This document shows, piece by piece, positions 9,545 to 20,159 of a stretch of DNA of 64,000 nucleotides; the first letter of the stretch is position 1, and each line of letters opens with the position of its first letter. The translations under genes were made by a program, and so were the position numbers. This DNA is from Endomychus coccineus (taxonomy: Eukaryota > Arthropoda > Insecta > Coleoptera > Endomychidae). The notes below the pieces were generated by a model. That model did no database searches. It saw only the letters and a list, made by a program, of their open reading frames with translations, and was not told where the DNA came from. The stretch spans positions 156,400,388-156,464,387 of the forward strand of contig OY294068.1 of assembly GCA_958510875.1 (NCBI GenBank). Direction: 5' to 3'.

Positions 9545-9676
9545 AAACACCGTTATGGCTCTTGCTCCAAATATCACCTATAAAAAACGAACGAGATTTG
9601 GTCGTCCTCTTTCTCCTCACATTCCGGGATATTACAGCTTTGAAACAACCAATAGAAACAGACGATGCGAAAGGAG
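9545..9676 (+). CDS. eag: eag exon: end of PAS/PAC domain
   Basis: The frame reads [20 protein letters not shown], then [16 protein letters not shown] and ETDDAKGG. This matches the end of the N-terminal PAS-PAC region of insect Eag channels (Drosophila: [20 protein letters not shown]). The acceptor is TTCTAG before 9545 and the donor GTGAGT at 9677. The exon starts inside a codon (two bases of Glu/Gln) and ends after one base of Gly, which joins in frame to the exon at 12724. The PAS domain of Eag packs on the CNBHD and tunes gating. Exons encoding the earlier N-terminus were not found to the left in this window. Confidence 0.95.
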
Positions 9677-10059
9677 GTGAGTATTGAAATGAATTAAACA
9701 GAAATCTGACTGAATCGACGGCCTGAACCGAAGCTTTCGTAGACTGTTGATATTATATTCACATTTTTGGTCTGGAATATTTAGAAAATAAAGCATCGAA
9801 ATAATAGATTAGTAAAACTTGAGTTGAATAACAGCCATTACGTGATAAAAATCCATCCTAAACTGAAATAGAATAACTATTAAAAGTTCGATTTTCACTA
9901 ATTTAATAAATAAATGTCTCGCTAAAACCCCAGCTTCTTCAAACAAATATTACAAAGTACTAACTTACTACAAAAGAGCTAACCTAAAAAATAACTTCAG
10001 TAAAAATTTTAGGATAGATGGTTATTGGAATTTCAGCTAATTGGGCTTAACCAATCGGG

Positions 10060-10435
10060 GGATTAAGCAATAAACTCGTAGTAGACGCAACATATAATTG
10101 AACAAATTTAACAAGGGAGAATTATTAAGTATTTCTTGATCGTTCCATAGGATATAGAGCTTCTTATATTTATTAATCTCTGGTGATTCTAGCAAATTTA
10201 GTTTATCACTTCTATTCTGGATGTGTAAAATCTTGAAATTATCATTAAAGTTAGAGTTTTCTATAATTAAATATTCCGCAAATGTTCAATCAGATTCAAT
10301 ATTATTGAAACTAGTCCCCTGTGCATTGATCCATTTTTGAAGGTCCTTCCTGTCTGACCAATGTATATCTTACGGCAAGACCGAGGTTCCAGCTTGTAAA
10401 CCCCGCATTTGTCATCATCGGATGATTTATCGTTA
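10060..10435 (-). pseudogene. Penelope-like retroelement fossil: GIY-YIG nuclease domain
   Basis: Minus-strand frame reads DKCGVYKLEPRSCRKIYIGQ then TGRTFK, the signature of the GIY-YIG endonuclease that ends Penelope-like element proteins (CGVYxL...C...YIGQTGR). After a deletion and a stop it continues NFKILHIQNRSDKLNLLE and LNNSPLLNLFN, matching the usual tail of that domain. The nuclease nicks target DNA for insertion. Stops, and loss of the segment between TGRTFK and EHLRN, make it dead. No reverse transcriptase part is visible at higher coordinates, so this is a fragment. Confidence 0.75.
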
Positions 10436-10639
10436 TCATTTTCCATAAACTTATTATTGTCATCTTTAGGTACGTTTCGGTCTCACGACCATCATCAGAA
10501 GATGTCTCAATGTCTAAAACTGAATTTCTTGAAACTAAATGTATCAAGCACAAAGCGTTCTTATCGCACCAATCTCAATCAAAAATGCCCACATCGCCGA
10601 AGCGAACAGAAGCACTAGTAACATTTAGGACATAACCCC

Positions 10640-11640
10640 AGGGCCCCCATCAATTGAGGGTCCTCACCAATTCGGATAAGATAGAAAAATTATTGGTATG
10701 TTTTTTAATTGATCCCTAATTCGTTAGAAACTAAGAAACGTGTTCTACTGTAGTTGTTAGCAAGGGTCATTCATAAGTCATATTCAAATTTCCCGCGCAA
10801 AGTAAGTTAGTTGAGCTATGCGTTCCGAAACTCACATTGTGTGTAAAATTTCAATTTTTATAAGCAGCATTCAAATTTCCCGCGTGATATCAATGAGTGA
10901 AGTGCGTTCTACGTTCTATAACTCACTCAAGTTAAAGTACGTGTGTTGTGAGTGTGTCATTCCTTTTAACGCAGATTATTGCTTTGGAACGATGGCATAT
11001 TTTTAAAAAATTGATATTTTGGAAAAAAAATAGTGGGAAATTCTTGGTGATAAGTTAGTCACCCAATTGGTCGAAGAAAAACAGCTATCATCGAACATGC
11101 ATCGAACATCTGATTCAGATCATCGGTGAGTATTATACGTCAACTAAAATCCTCAGTCTTTATCGACACAAAGAAAGACATTTGTCGAAGATTATCAATT
11201 TAAAGGAACAGATATTGAGATTTAATGATGAACAGTAGATAATTTCTTACCATCACCGAAAATCGTAATCGTAATATTTCTGTACAGCTTTACTTTGAAA
11301 ACATTCAAAATTCCTATTTGTTTACTTATTGTAATTTTGAGGTTAGATCTGAAGGAACGTTTCTACATGCCATATCAGCTGTATAAATATAAATTCTAAA
11401 TTGTCTTCCTATAGATTTTTCTGTTTTTTGAACTTTCTAACATAATTAATCATTTTAATTGAGTTCCAATTACGATTATCTGTTCATTGTTGTCTTTACG
11501 TTTTTCAGATATTGTTATGTGACTTTTTCAGTTGCTTTCTAACATTATTTAAGCTAATAAATTAATTCATCTCGCCACTTTTGCAAAACAGTACGAAAAG
11601 AAAAAGGGTGAATCGAATGAAATTTTTCTCTACCGGATAA
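10640..11640. other. No gene recognised; short direct repeats
   Basis: CATATTCAAATTTCCCGCG occurs near 10780, and CATTCAAATTTCCCGCG near 10865, each followed by a related segment with GTGCGTTC or TATGCGTTC. No coding or RNA signal. Confidence 0.4.
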
Positions 11641-11642
11641 TT

Positions 11643-11882
11643 TTGCAAAATAATGTGCAATCTACTTTGATTTTGACTTTGATGATGGTAACTAATTGCA
11701 GTGGGGAAAGATCATTTTCAAAACTAAAGATTATAAAGAACAGATTGCGAACGTCGGTGACTCAAGAACGCTTGTCGAATCTCATGCTTCTCAGTTTGGA
11801 AAGCTCCACTATATACGAAAAAATTGTAGGAGCCTCCACCAAATTTTGGCCCCAGGGCCTCCGAATTGTAAATGCGGCCCTG
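11643..11882 (+). pseudogene. hAT transposase C-terminal fragment with right terminal repeat
   Basis: The frame reads TNCSGERSFSKLKIIKNRLR then ERLSNLMLLSLES, the hAT-family dimerisation region of zinc-finger MYM-type-1-like transposases. It is followed at 11850-11882 by GGCCCCAGGGCCTCCG and AATGCGGCCCTG, a right end related to that of the complete hAT copy at 28500-30105 (CTAAATCCGGCCCTG). Only the 3' end of the element remains. Confidence 0.75.
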
Positions 11883-11894
11883 ATGGCAGGCCTT

Positions 11895-12060
11895 CGAAAA
11901 CGTGATTCGTTCCAACCATATGAATCGCCTGGACCAGACGGAATTCTGAAATGTCGCTTGGTGAGACAATAGAATCGAGGGAATTGTAAGAGGCAACATT
12001 CTCGAAATGAAACAAACGCACCGCATTACTACCAAGTATTCCTCCAAAACCTACTTCGAT
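11895..12060 (+). pseudogene. Non-LTR reverse transcriptase scrap (SPGPDGI motif)
   Basis: The frame FQPYESPGPDGILK carries the conserved 'KSPGPDGI' entry motif of non-LTR retrotransposon reverse transcriptases. It directly abuts the hAT right end at 11882, so the hAT element probably inserted into this retroelement. Beyond about 40 codons the frame is lost. Confidence 0.5.
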
Positions 12061-12723
12061 GTAATTATACAAGATCTAAGGGATTGGACAGACGACATTA
12101 TCAGGGGCAAACCTGCTATAATACGGGTGTATATCTGCAGTTTATAGACTAAACTGTAATGAATGTAATTCATCATCCTACATAGAACAAAACTGATCGC
12201 ACCTCCAGTGTGAAGTTCCAAGAACATTCGAGAAGCTACAAATACTAAAGAAAGGAAAGTAGAAGAACCACCTGTTGCAAAATAATCATAGTGCTTGATT
12301 GCGGTATCTTACAATCTTACATATCCAGGAAAAATTACATAAACTCGATATTTCAGAATCAATAGAAATTCTACAACCTACAAAAAACGACATAACATTG
12401 AAATTCACCACTTGTCAACAACTTTGTAAATAACCTCCCACCTAAATCATTGCCACAAATTGAGGAATGAGGTACCATAACATCAAGTTTCGAATTGAAT
12501 TTAAAGATATAATCCTCCTTGAAGCTTTAATGTTGCCACAGTGTGGTGAAACAACTATTTTTGTTAGCACTAATTGTTAAAATTAAGTGTGTTAATTCGT
12601 GTTCTATTTCTATAACTCATAGTATTCAATTCAGTTACGAATCTTCAAAAACAGAATGAGTAATATGCCATCGGATGTTCCACTAATATTAGATTTCTTA
12701 ATAATAATCTTATTTATTTTCAG

Positions 12724-12845
12724 GTTTATCGAAATTTGCAAAACTGGCCCGTTCCGTCACAAGAAGCCGTTCTGTCCTGGTCTCCCAATTTTCATCCCAC
12801 CTTCCAAATTTAAAGGATACAACGAAACAATCGCATCTAGCACAA
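12724..12845 (+). CDS. eag: eag exon: linker between PAS and S1
   Basis: Joined to the preceding exon, the frame reads GLSKFAKLARSVTRSR, SVLVSQFSSHLPNLKD and TTKQSHLAQ, the linker between PAS domain and S1 of insect Eag. The acceptor is TTTTCAG before 12724 and the donor GTCAGT at 12846. The first two bases complete a split Gly codon, and the exon ends on a codon boundary. The 118-base intron that follows is by far the shortest in the visible gene. The SRSVLVSQFS segment is basic and hydrophobic, as in Drosophila. Confidence 0.95.
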
Positions 12846-12963
12846 GTCAGTACACTTTGAACCGAAAAACCGTCCCCTGAACTAATGGAATGTCTTTATT
12901 TACATGCTGCTGTGGATTTTATTTCATTTATTGTCACTAAAACATGTTTTTCCGTCACAAAAG

Positions 12964-13359
12964 ATGATGAGTTTGAATGCGGACATAATGCCGCAATATC
13001 GACAAGAAGCTCCGAAGACACCCCCACATATTTTGTTACATTACTGCGCTTTCAAGGCCATCTGGGATTGGATCATCCTTTGTTTAACTTTCTATACGGC
13101 GATTATGGTTCCTTACAATGTGGCTTTTAAGAATAAGACGTCCGAAGACGTGTCGTTATTGGTTGTCGATTCTATCGTTGACGTTATTTTTTTCATAGAT
13201 ATCGTTTTGAATTTTCACACGACTTTCGTAGGACCAGGAGGCGAAGTAGTTTCCGATCCTAAGGTGATAAGAATGAACTACTTGAAGAGCTGGTTCATTA
13301 TCGATTTACTCAGCTGTTTGCCTTACGACGTTTTCAACGCTTTCGATCACGACGAGGAT
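12964..13359 (+). CDS. eag: eag exon: S1, S2 and S3
   Basis: The 132-codon exon begins [21 protein letters not shown]1 is around [21 protein letters not shown]2 around [20 protein letters not shown] with voltage-sensor acidic residues (IDIVLNF), and S3 around [19 protein letters not shown]. It ends at FDHDED. Compared from memory with Drosophila Eag it differs by only a few conservative changes. The acceptor CACAAAAG is poor in its pyrimidine tract but follows TTTTTCCGTC. The donor GTAAGT at 13360 is a full consensus. Together with the next exon it forms the plasma-membrane voltage sensor. Confidence 0.98.
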
Positions 13360-13599
13360 GTAAGTGAATTATTTTATACTTCACTGTTACCAACTATAAC
13401 CACTCAACTTCTTTGAAAGGTCTTATATTGAAAGATAGATTGAACATTTCAACACAAAAGTTTTCAAAGAATATTAATCAAACAAAGAAGAGGAGAATGT
13501 TTCTCTACATTAGATAGAAATGAACTTACAAAATTTAATTTTAATATTCAATGTGAATTATTATGAAAAAAAAAAGAAGACCACGGAGGAATAATGATC

Positions 13600-14760
13600 T
13601 AAGACACATTTTTACAAAAGGTTTTCCATTAAGAGTGATAAGTCTTTGATCAACGATTGCAATATTATGTCAAAGAAGCACCATTATCAGAATAGTTCTC
13701 CGCTCCAAACGTTCCGCAGAAGCCACTATTCGAGAAATTGTGAAAAAATTTAAAACAATTGGCTCTGTTATGAATCATCACCACGACACTTTGTCGTCGT
13801 TATGCTTGATATATTGAAAATATTGCTGCTGTGTGCATGACAATCCGAAATCAAATCCCAGACGTTCGCAAAAAAGGGCCTTCCTCAGTCTTTTCCCAGT
13901 CTTGCGCAAACACTAGAACTCAAATTTACGTAAGATCAAGTTGACTCTAGAACACAAGCCAGAAGATCATTTCTCAGGTGGTGTTTTGCTAATCAGCACT
14001 AGCCATTTGGAAGCATATCCCGAATTCGCACATAAAATCATCTAGTGATGAGGTGATGAGATTTCTCCTTGAACAGTTTCTTTATTAAACAGAACTGCCA
14101 AATATGGGGTGAAGCCAATCCGCGAGCGATCGAATACTCTAGACTTCACCCCGAGAAAATTACTGTTTGGTGTGGATTTTGGTCTAGCGTTGCCATAGGT
14201 TCCTATTTCTTTCAAAATGAGCAATTGTCAACGGAGGAAGAGTTCGAGAGATAATACTGCAATTTTTCTTCAAGGCTGGTTGGTATAACATGGTACCAAA
14301 CCGCACATGAAACACTGGAGTTGTTAGTCAAAAAAATCTCTGGGTTAATAATTTAATAATTATTAAGCCAGCGAGATCATTAGATCTCATCCTCTAGACT
14401 TCTTTCTGTGGTGGTAATTGAAAATTCCCGTCCATGTTAATGAACCTCGACGGATAGAAGCACTCAGAGACTATATCAGTCGAGTTTTTTAAAAGATACA
14501 GCCCGAACACTGCCAGAGTGTTATCCAAAATTAGACTTCTCGAATAGTTGCTATCCATCGGAGCCGTGGTAAATGTAATTTTTCACTATGTTCTTCAATT
14601 TCAAAATAAAACAAACTTATTTCATTATAATTGAAAGATCTAACACTCTTAATGAAATCCTCCGAGGTAACGAATTTGAAAGGGTCAGGACTTGCACAAG
14701 GGACAAGATAAAATAAAACTCGTTGATAAAATTTTTTATTGGAAGTCAGAAACATAGGAA
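13600..14760 (+). pseudogene. Tc1/mariner-superfamily transposase fossil
   Basis: Scattered + frames line up in transposase order. SAEATIREIVKKFKTIGS (about 13715) is the N-terminal helix-turn-helix. YIENIAAV (13810) and SNPRRSQ (13855) follow, then KQNCQIWGEANPRAIE and ITVWCGFWSSVAIGSYFF (14085-14210) from the catalytic core, and LDFFLWW (about 14390) from the third acidic motif. Frameshifts, stops and internal deletion make it dead. It lies wholly within the eag intron 13360-16054 in the same orientation as the host gene. Confidence 0.75.
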
Positions 14761-14975
14761 ATATTTATGCACATCTGTACCAGAAAATTACTCAACTTCA
14801 CCGGAAGTAGGTTATTAACGTAGTTATAGCAAAATTACGACATTATTAAAATACATGGGCATTATGGACGTTGTTACTGATAGCTACATTTCAAATATTT
14901 CATCGTCCGTGGCTTGCCCTTTTCATAATTATGATTTCTCATACATTTTGCCGCATCACTACACGTCCACCCAAT

Positions 14976-15255
14976 CTGCAAACCCGTGAAATAAAATACG
15001 AATTCAAACTTACGCAAACTACAAACTTAAAAATATGCAGAATAGGGAAATAAAATACAAATTCATAAACTGAAAACTAAAAAAATATGTAGAATAGTGA
15101 AATGAAAAACAACATCAAATTTACACAAACTGCAAACTAAAAAAATATGTAGAATAGTGAAATGAAACACAAATTTAAATTTACACAAACTGCAAACTCA
15201 AACACTATAGAATAGTGAAATAAAATACAAATTCAAACTTACGCAAACTGCAAAA
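14976..15255. repeat. Minisatellite, ~60-bp unit, about 4-5 diverged copies
   Basis: Units share GCAAACTAAAAAAATATGTA, GAATAGTGAAAT and AAATTTACACAAACT. Divergence between copies and small indels make the array imperfect. Confidence 0.8.
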
Positions 15256-16054
15256 TTCAATTAGGTACTTATGCTCACAATTGTTTCATCACAGAATGGA
15301 GATTTCAAAGCGGATTGTCAATTGTTTTGAATTAGCTTATCTCAACTAAACGCCTAAGCAGAAACATATTCAACTCAATATCAACACATTTCTATTTTTT
15401 CACATTAGACATCTTTTTTCTTTTATGTCGATCGAAATAAGTAAGTCTAGAGTTTCGGTATTTACTATGCTCAAATTGAATAATAAAATTTGAATGAAAC
15501 ATCAAATTGACAAATTCAACAATAATACATAAACAACCGTTTTAGGTATAACGTATAATGGCATCTACACAATGTTATATTTGCCAATGATAATGCAACT
15601 GAGTGTTGAAACAATTTTGAATATATAGTTGTTAATCAACTATAATTTTATGTTTCAATAACAATGTTCTATTCAAATCGTGATCAATTTACATGTAGTG
15701 AACATCGAACTACAAGAATTACTATTTATAAATTTAATTGGTGCTTACAATATTAAATTTATTTACTATCGCTAACAATTAAATAAATATCTGAACCGTT
15801 CAATTTATGACTGTAAAATTCATTTAATAATTTCAGCGTTTAACCAACAAAACTAAATTATGAAATCCTTCAAATTCTTATTAGTAGAAATATTTGTGGA
15901 AGGGCATTTTTTTTTAAATCAAATGTTACATGTTTTTGTGTAAAAATTCGAGGTTATTTCCCCAACTTCAGAAAGTAATTATGATTTTACACTACATAAA
16001 CACTGAAACCATAGATATATTTGAAGTTTTGCCCAATTCAAATTTTATTTCTAG
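15256..16054. other. Intronic AT-rich sequence, nothing recognised
   Basis: No ORF, RNA or repeat signal of note up to the acceptor of the next eag exon. Confidence 0.4.
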
Positions 16055-16478
16055 GGAATCGGTAGCCTTTTTAGTGCCCTCAAAGTTGTCCGACTTCTAC
16101 GTTTGGGGCGCGTTGTACGTAAGCTAGATCGCTACCTAGAATACGGGGCGGCCATGCTTATATTACTACTTTGTTTCTACATGTTGGTCGCTCACTGGTT
16201 GGCGTGCGTCTGGTATTCTATAGGACGATCTGATGCCGACAATGGTGTACAATACAGTTGGCTCTGGAAATTAGCCAATATCACACAAAATCCCTATTCG
16301 TACGTGTGGCCGAATGATTCCAGCACACCAGAATTGATAAATGGTCCTTCTAGAAAAACCATGTATGTTACGGCTTTATACTTTACTATGACCTGCATGA
16401 CATCGGTGGGATTTGGCAACGTAGCAGCCGAAACGGACAATGAACGAATTTTCACTATTTGCATGATGATCATTGCGG
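16055..16478 (+). CDS. eag: eag exon: S4, S5, pore and start of S6
   Basis: The frame opens GIGSLFSALKVVRLLRLGRV, the S4 voltage sensor with arginines and lysine every third residue. S5 follows around LILLLCFYMLVAHWLACVWY, then an extracellular turret (NITQNPYSYVWPNDSS, with an N-glycosylation-type NIT). The selectivity filter lies in MTCMTSVGFGNVAAETDNE; GFG is the Eag-type potassium filter. The exon ends in S6 (ICMMIIA). The acceptor is TTTCTAG before 16055 and the donor GTAAGT at 16479. One base of an Ala codon is carried to the next exon at 23028. Confidence 0.98.
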
Positions 16479-17308
16479 GTAAGTTTATTTCTGTTGGCAA
16501 GCACGTTTTAACAATTTATGGAAAATACTACAGTAGTGAGTAGTAAGATACAAAACTGTTGAAAGTGAATGAAGTGGCTGTACTTGACGTGAGATGTCGA
16601 GAACAAGCCCATTCAACCTTGTTTCAAGTGTATCGGTGAGAGTTTTGCACTTTATCTTGTTATTTTGAACGATATAATGCCTGCAAGGTAACACAACGCC
16701 AACTTGAACATTTTTTCAATCTCTTTGAGTGATGGATTAAAAGTTTATCAAGTCTAAACATAGCCTTGCGCCATCACGTGATATACATTCTAGGCTGTTT
16801 ATATTCTTCTCTTTATGCAAACAAATATATGTCATCACAGTCAATAGAAAGTATGCAGATGGAGTCGGTTTCTTCCTTATTCTTCAGAACTGTGTGTGTA
16901 GAGAAATTCAGACTTCATAATCTACATTAACAAAAGACGGCGACGAGACACTACCCAGACTATAGATTGATATCACAAACGTACAAAGAGGCAAAATTCT
17001 TCTAACCTTCACTCTTTCTGTGCAATGAAATATACATGTTTGTACCCACAAACGAAGATCACTTGATATCTCAATGTTTTGATCTATAACTTAATCGGAA
17101 AATGAGTTTCTTTTACCATAGAATCTCTTCAAATATTCTAGAAAAGAATACAATTTTTCATGTCATATCAAGCGGATAAACTTCAATACTTAAGCAATGA
17201 AATAGTGTGCTACAATTTTTAACTTTGAAGAATAAAAGAATTATTTATTACTACAGTAATTTTTCATTTATTGTAAGGGTATTCGAAATGTTATATTTGT
17301 CAAATAAC
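16479..17308. other. Intronic, nothing recognised
   Basis: Start of the 6.5-kb intron. No coding or RNA signal. A 68-codon ORF antisense to the pore exon is a shadow. Confidence 0.4.
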
Positions 17309-17310
17309 TA

Positions 17311-18252
17311 CCGGGATATCAAAAACTATCTTGGTCAAGGGTGGTTGTGGAATCTAAAACGTGTGTCTTACTTTACGTTTGAAATAATTATGTCATAATT
17401 AATTTGAAGTTTCTAAAAGTGCGAAATTTCGCAATTTTATACGAATATTGTAACACTCAGAAGTCTTTAGCGCTTTGGACTCCGTCATTTTCACGTGGCC
17501 TATCGAAATTAGAAGGTTCGAATTATATACAAACATAATTGCATGAACGCCAGACGTCCTATGTAATTAGCTACGAACGAAATCATTTTGACCTATGCCT
17601 CGAGGAGCTCGCTGCGCGTAAGTTAGAGTTTATTCATTTTACCTCGGTCTTGTTAATTTGGGGCCGTTTCTTGCCCCGTGCGACCGGCGCCAGTTGTAAT
17701 AAAGTGTTTTTGGCTATGGCCCGCTAGCTTTTACCCGCTTCGTGTATATTTTAGTCGCGAGAAAATTCCCTTTGGTACGTCCTGCGTCGCACGTTAGACA
17801 CGCATAGCTGAGATCTGAGAATAGCTCAAACTGTTTCAATTAAATTTTCCTATTTAATGGACATTTATCGAAAAAAGAAGGGCCGTCGGGCACGATCCGA
17901 TACTTAATCTAACTACATGGAGCGAAAACGGCACGCGAAAAGTCGTCGTGAAGCCGTATTAGGTACAACCAGTTTGCACTTTTCTAACTTCGATTTACGG
18001 AAAATTAACTATTTCAAAACAGTTTTTGACCCGGATTGTGGCTATCACGACCTCTGAAAAGGTTCAAAGTTCACATAATTATTCCATAATTTGTAGTTCA
18101 TTATTGTTTTACAACTGAAATAAATAGGTATGAAATTTGTAGGTTATTGATGATGTCAGTGTGACAGTGACATAATTATTTCAAACGTCAAGTAAGACAC
18201 ACGTTTTAGATTCCACAACCACCCTTGACCAAGATAATTTTCGATATCCCGG
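17311..18252. mobile_element. Non-autonomous TIR element of 942 bp with TA target duplication
   Basis: The left end CCGGGATATCAAAAACTATC, continuing to about 17400 (TTGGTCAAGGGTGGTTGTGG and so on), is repeated inverted at about 18165-18252. Both ends are flanked by TA (17309-17310 and 18253-18254), as expected for the Tc1/mariner superfamily. TIRs are about 90 bp with a few mismatches. The interior (about 17440-18160) is richer in GC and CpG than its surroundings and encodes no recognisable transposase, so it is a MITE-like derivative. Confidence 0.8.
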
Positions 18253-18749
18253 TATATACTTATTAACATAAAATAAAAAATGGAAAAAATAAATGCTGCT
18301 GCTCAAGTGGAACAACATCGCAAGATATAAGTCCCTCGGAAATAACTTGGTTTCACCAAAGTTCAAAATCGTTCAGTATTCGTTTAAGTAATTCAACAAA
18401 GTGATAGCCTTCAGACACCTTTGGCTATGTTACATCTCAAGCTTCACAGAATTTGATCCAAATATCATATTTGATACAAACCTGACCTACAAATTTTTTC
18501 TGGGTCAATTTTTTTCTACCTCATTCAAGAATCTGTTAGACGTGACCTTTTGTTCCGTATACCGCTTAACCGTTTTCTCCCCTATGCCCCTATGTCATCC
18601 AATGAAGCCAGAGGTCCAAGACAGATACTGTCAATGCAATAAGTGAATGAGAATCTAATAATCTAGTGGAGTTTAACGCAACCAAAACTCAAACTTGTAT
18701 TTTGAAGGTGATTCACACAAATTCCTAATATGAATATTCCTGAAGACCT
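18253..18749. other. Intronic, nothing recognised
   Basis: No supported feature. Confidence 0.3.
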
Positions 18750-19340
18750 CAATATCTATATTTATTCGGTATCACAACCAACAGTACCCTCTCATGGAAC
18801 GATCATTTAAGGTCCATTGCAAAAACTGCTTTAAAGAAACTTGATTTATTATTCAAGGCCAAGAGCTGCCCATGATCTACTGAGCATAAATTCGATTCGT
18901 AATATTCAGGTTCCAAACATACGCTTTGATTATATTGAAAAGAGAGCTGTTCGTCTGGTTGGTGATGTCACACATAGGAATTTATTGACCTCTTTAGAAT
19001 ATCGTACAAAGGTAGGCGATCTCCATTTTCTATAGATATATTCATGGTCGAAGCATATCGGGGAAATCTCGTCTGTGATTCCACTATGAGCGATTTCAGG
19101 CAGACTTGATCAACTCAGGCTTTTGACCCCTTTATTGCTAAGCACGAGTCCTGTCGAACCTGTTTCTACCAGTCCTGATTTTTCTATAAAACGGTGAATT
19201 TGTGAAACTTTTGCTGTTTTGAGAATAGTTAATACAATGCCTCTCCCTCTGCCAATTTTTCATCCCTACCTCACACGATGTTCTACGATTTCCTCTCGTG
19301 CAGACAAAGTATGAAAAACAGTAATACCCTAACACGTTAT
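18750..19340 (+). pseudogene. C-terminal scrap of a CR1/Jockey-type reverse transcriptase
   Basis: Frames read RIRNIQVPNIRFDYIEKRAV, RLVGDVTHRNLLTSLEYRTK and VGDLHFLYRYIHGRSISG. These fit the tail of insect non-LTR ORF2 proteins ('LDxIQKRAxxLIGD...SLEHRRxVxxLxLFYRYYHGxCS'). After a frameshift the decay is complete. Confidence 0.6.
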
Positions 19341-20159
19341 AAGCAGAGTCTGAATTAAGTGGTTGAAAATATGCATGCAGTATGCATAAAAAATATTAAT
19401 AATCATCAATGAATGCAATTTAAAAACCAAAATTTCAGCAATTTTCAACAAAATACAGGCAGCATATTTAATCAGAAATGAAATTTCAATAAAAATATAC
19501 TTTTTTTAGTAATAACGTGAAAACCACTACAGTTTCAACACCAAAGTGGCATTATCAAACAGATATTAAAGTACTATGTTTTAATCTTATTTTTGTGTTA
19601 TTACTAAAAGTGGTATAGAAACAAAGCAATTGTTATTTCATTTAATCATAATGATACATTTCCATAGAGCAATGGCTTCTACCATCGAATATTTTCATCA
19701 TTTAAATTTTTCAAAAATCTTTTTATAACAGTATTATATGGTGAAATAGACCTTTCAACGTCACAAGATACGTATATATTTACAATAATGATATCAGTCA
19801 CTTGAACTTGTAACATAGGGCTTGTAGAAAACTATACTTTCATGAATATAGTATATAAATATACAGTAGTGAACGTTACTAGATGGTAAAAGAGTCACTG
19901 AAGGTATTTTATTACATTAATTTAAGAAAGTATATGGTACTTGGTGTTGAACATTTTTGTTTTGGAGTAAATTTACAATTAGCTAGACTTCTTCTGGCAA
20001 TTTTTGAGAATTGAAATTCATTTTAATTAATTTTACTGCCCTCACTATACATAGTAAGTGTAAGGGAAGTATTGTAATCGCCCCAACATTTTTTTTCCAG
20101 ATTTTCACGGATACATCTGTTTTGAACATTTCTGAATGAATCTAGACTATTTTTGGTAT
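19341..20159. other. Intronic AT-rich sequence
   Basis: A loose hairpin pairs TTTAGTAATAACGTG (about 19506) with GTGTTATTACTAAAA (about 19597) and looks like a small, old MITE. Nothing else seen. Confidence 0.35.
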
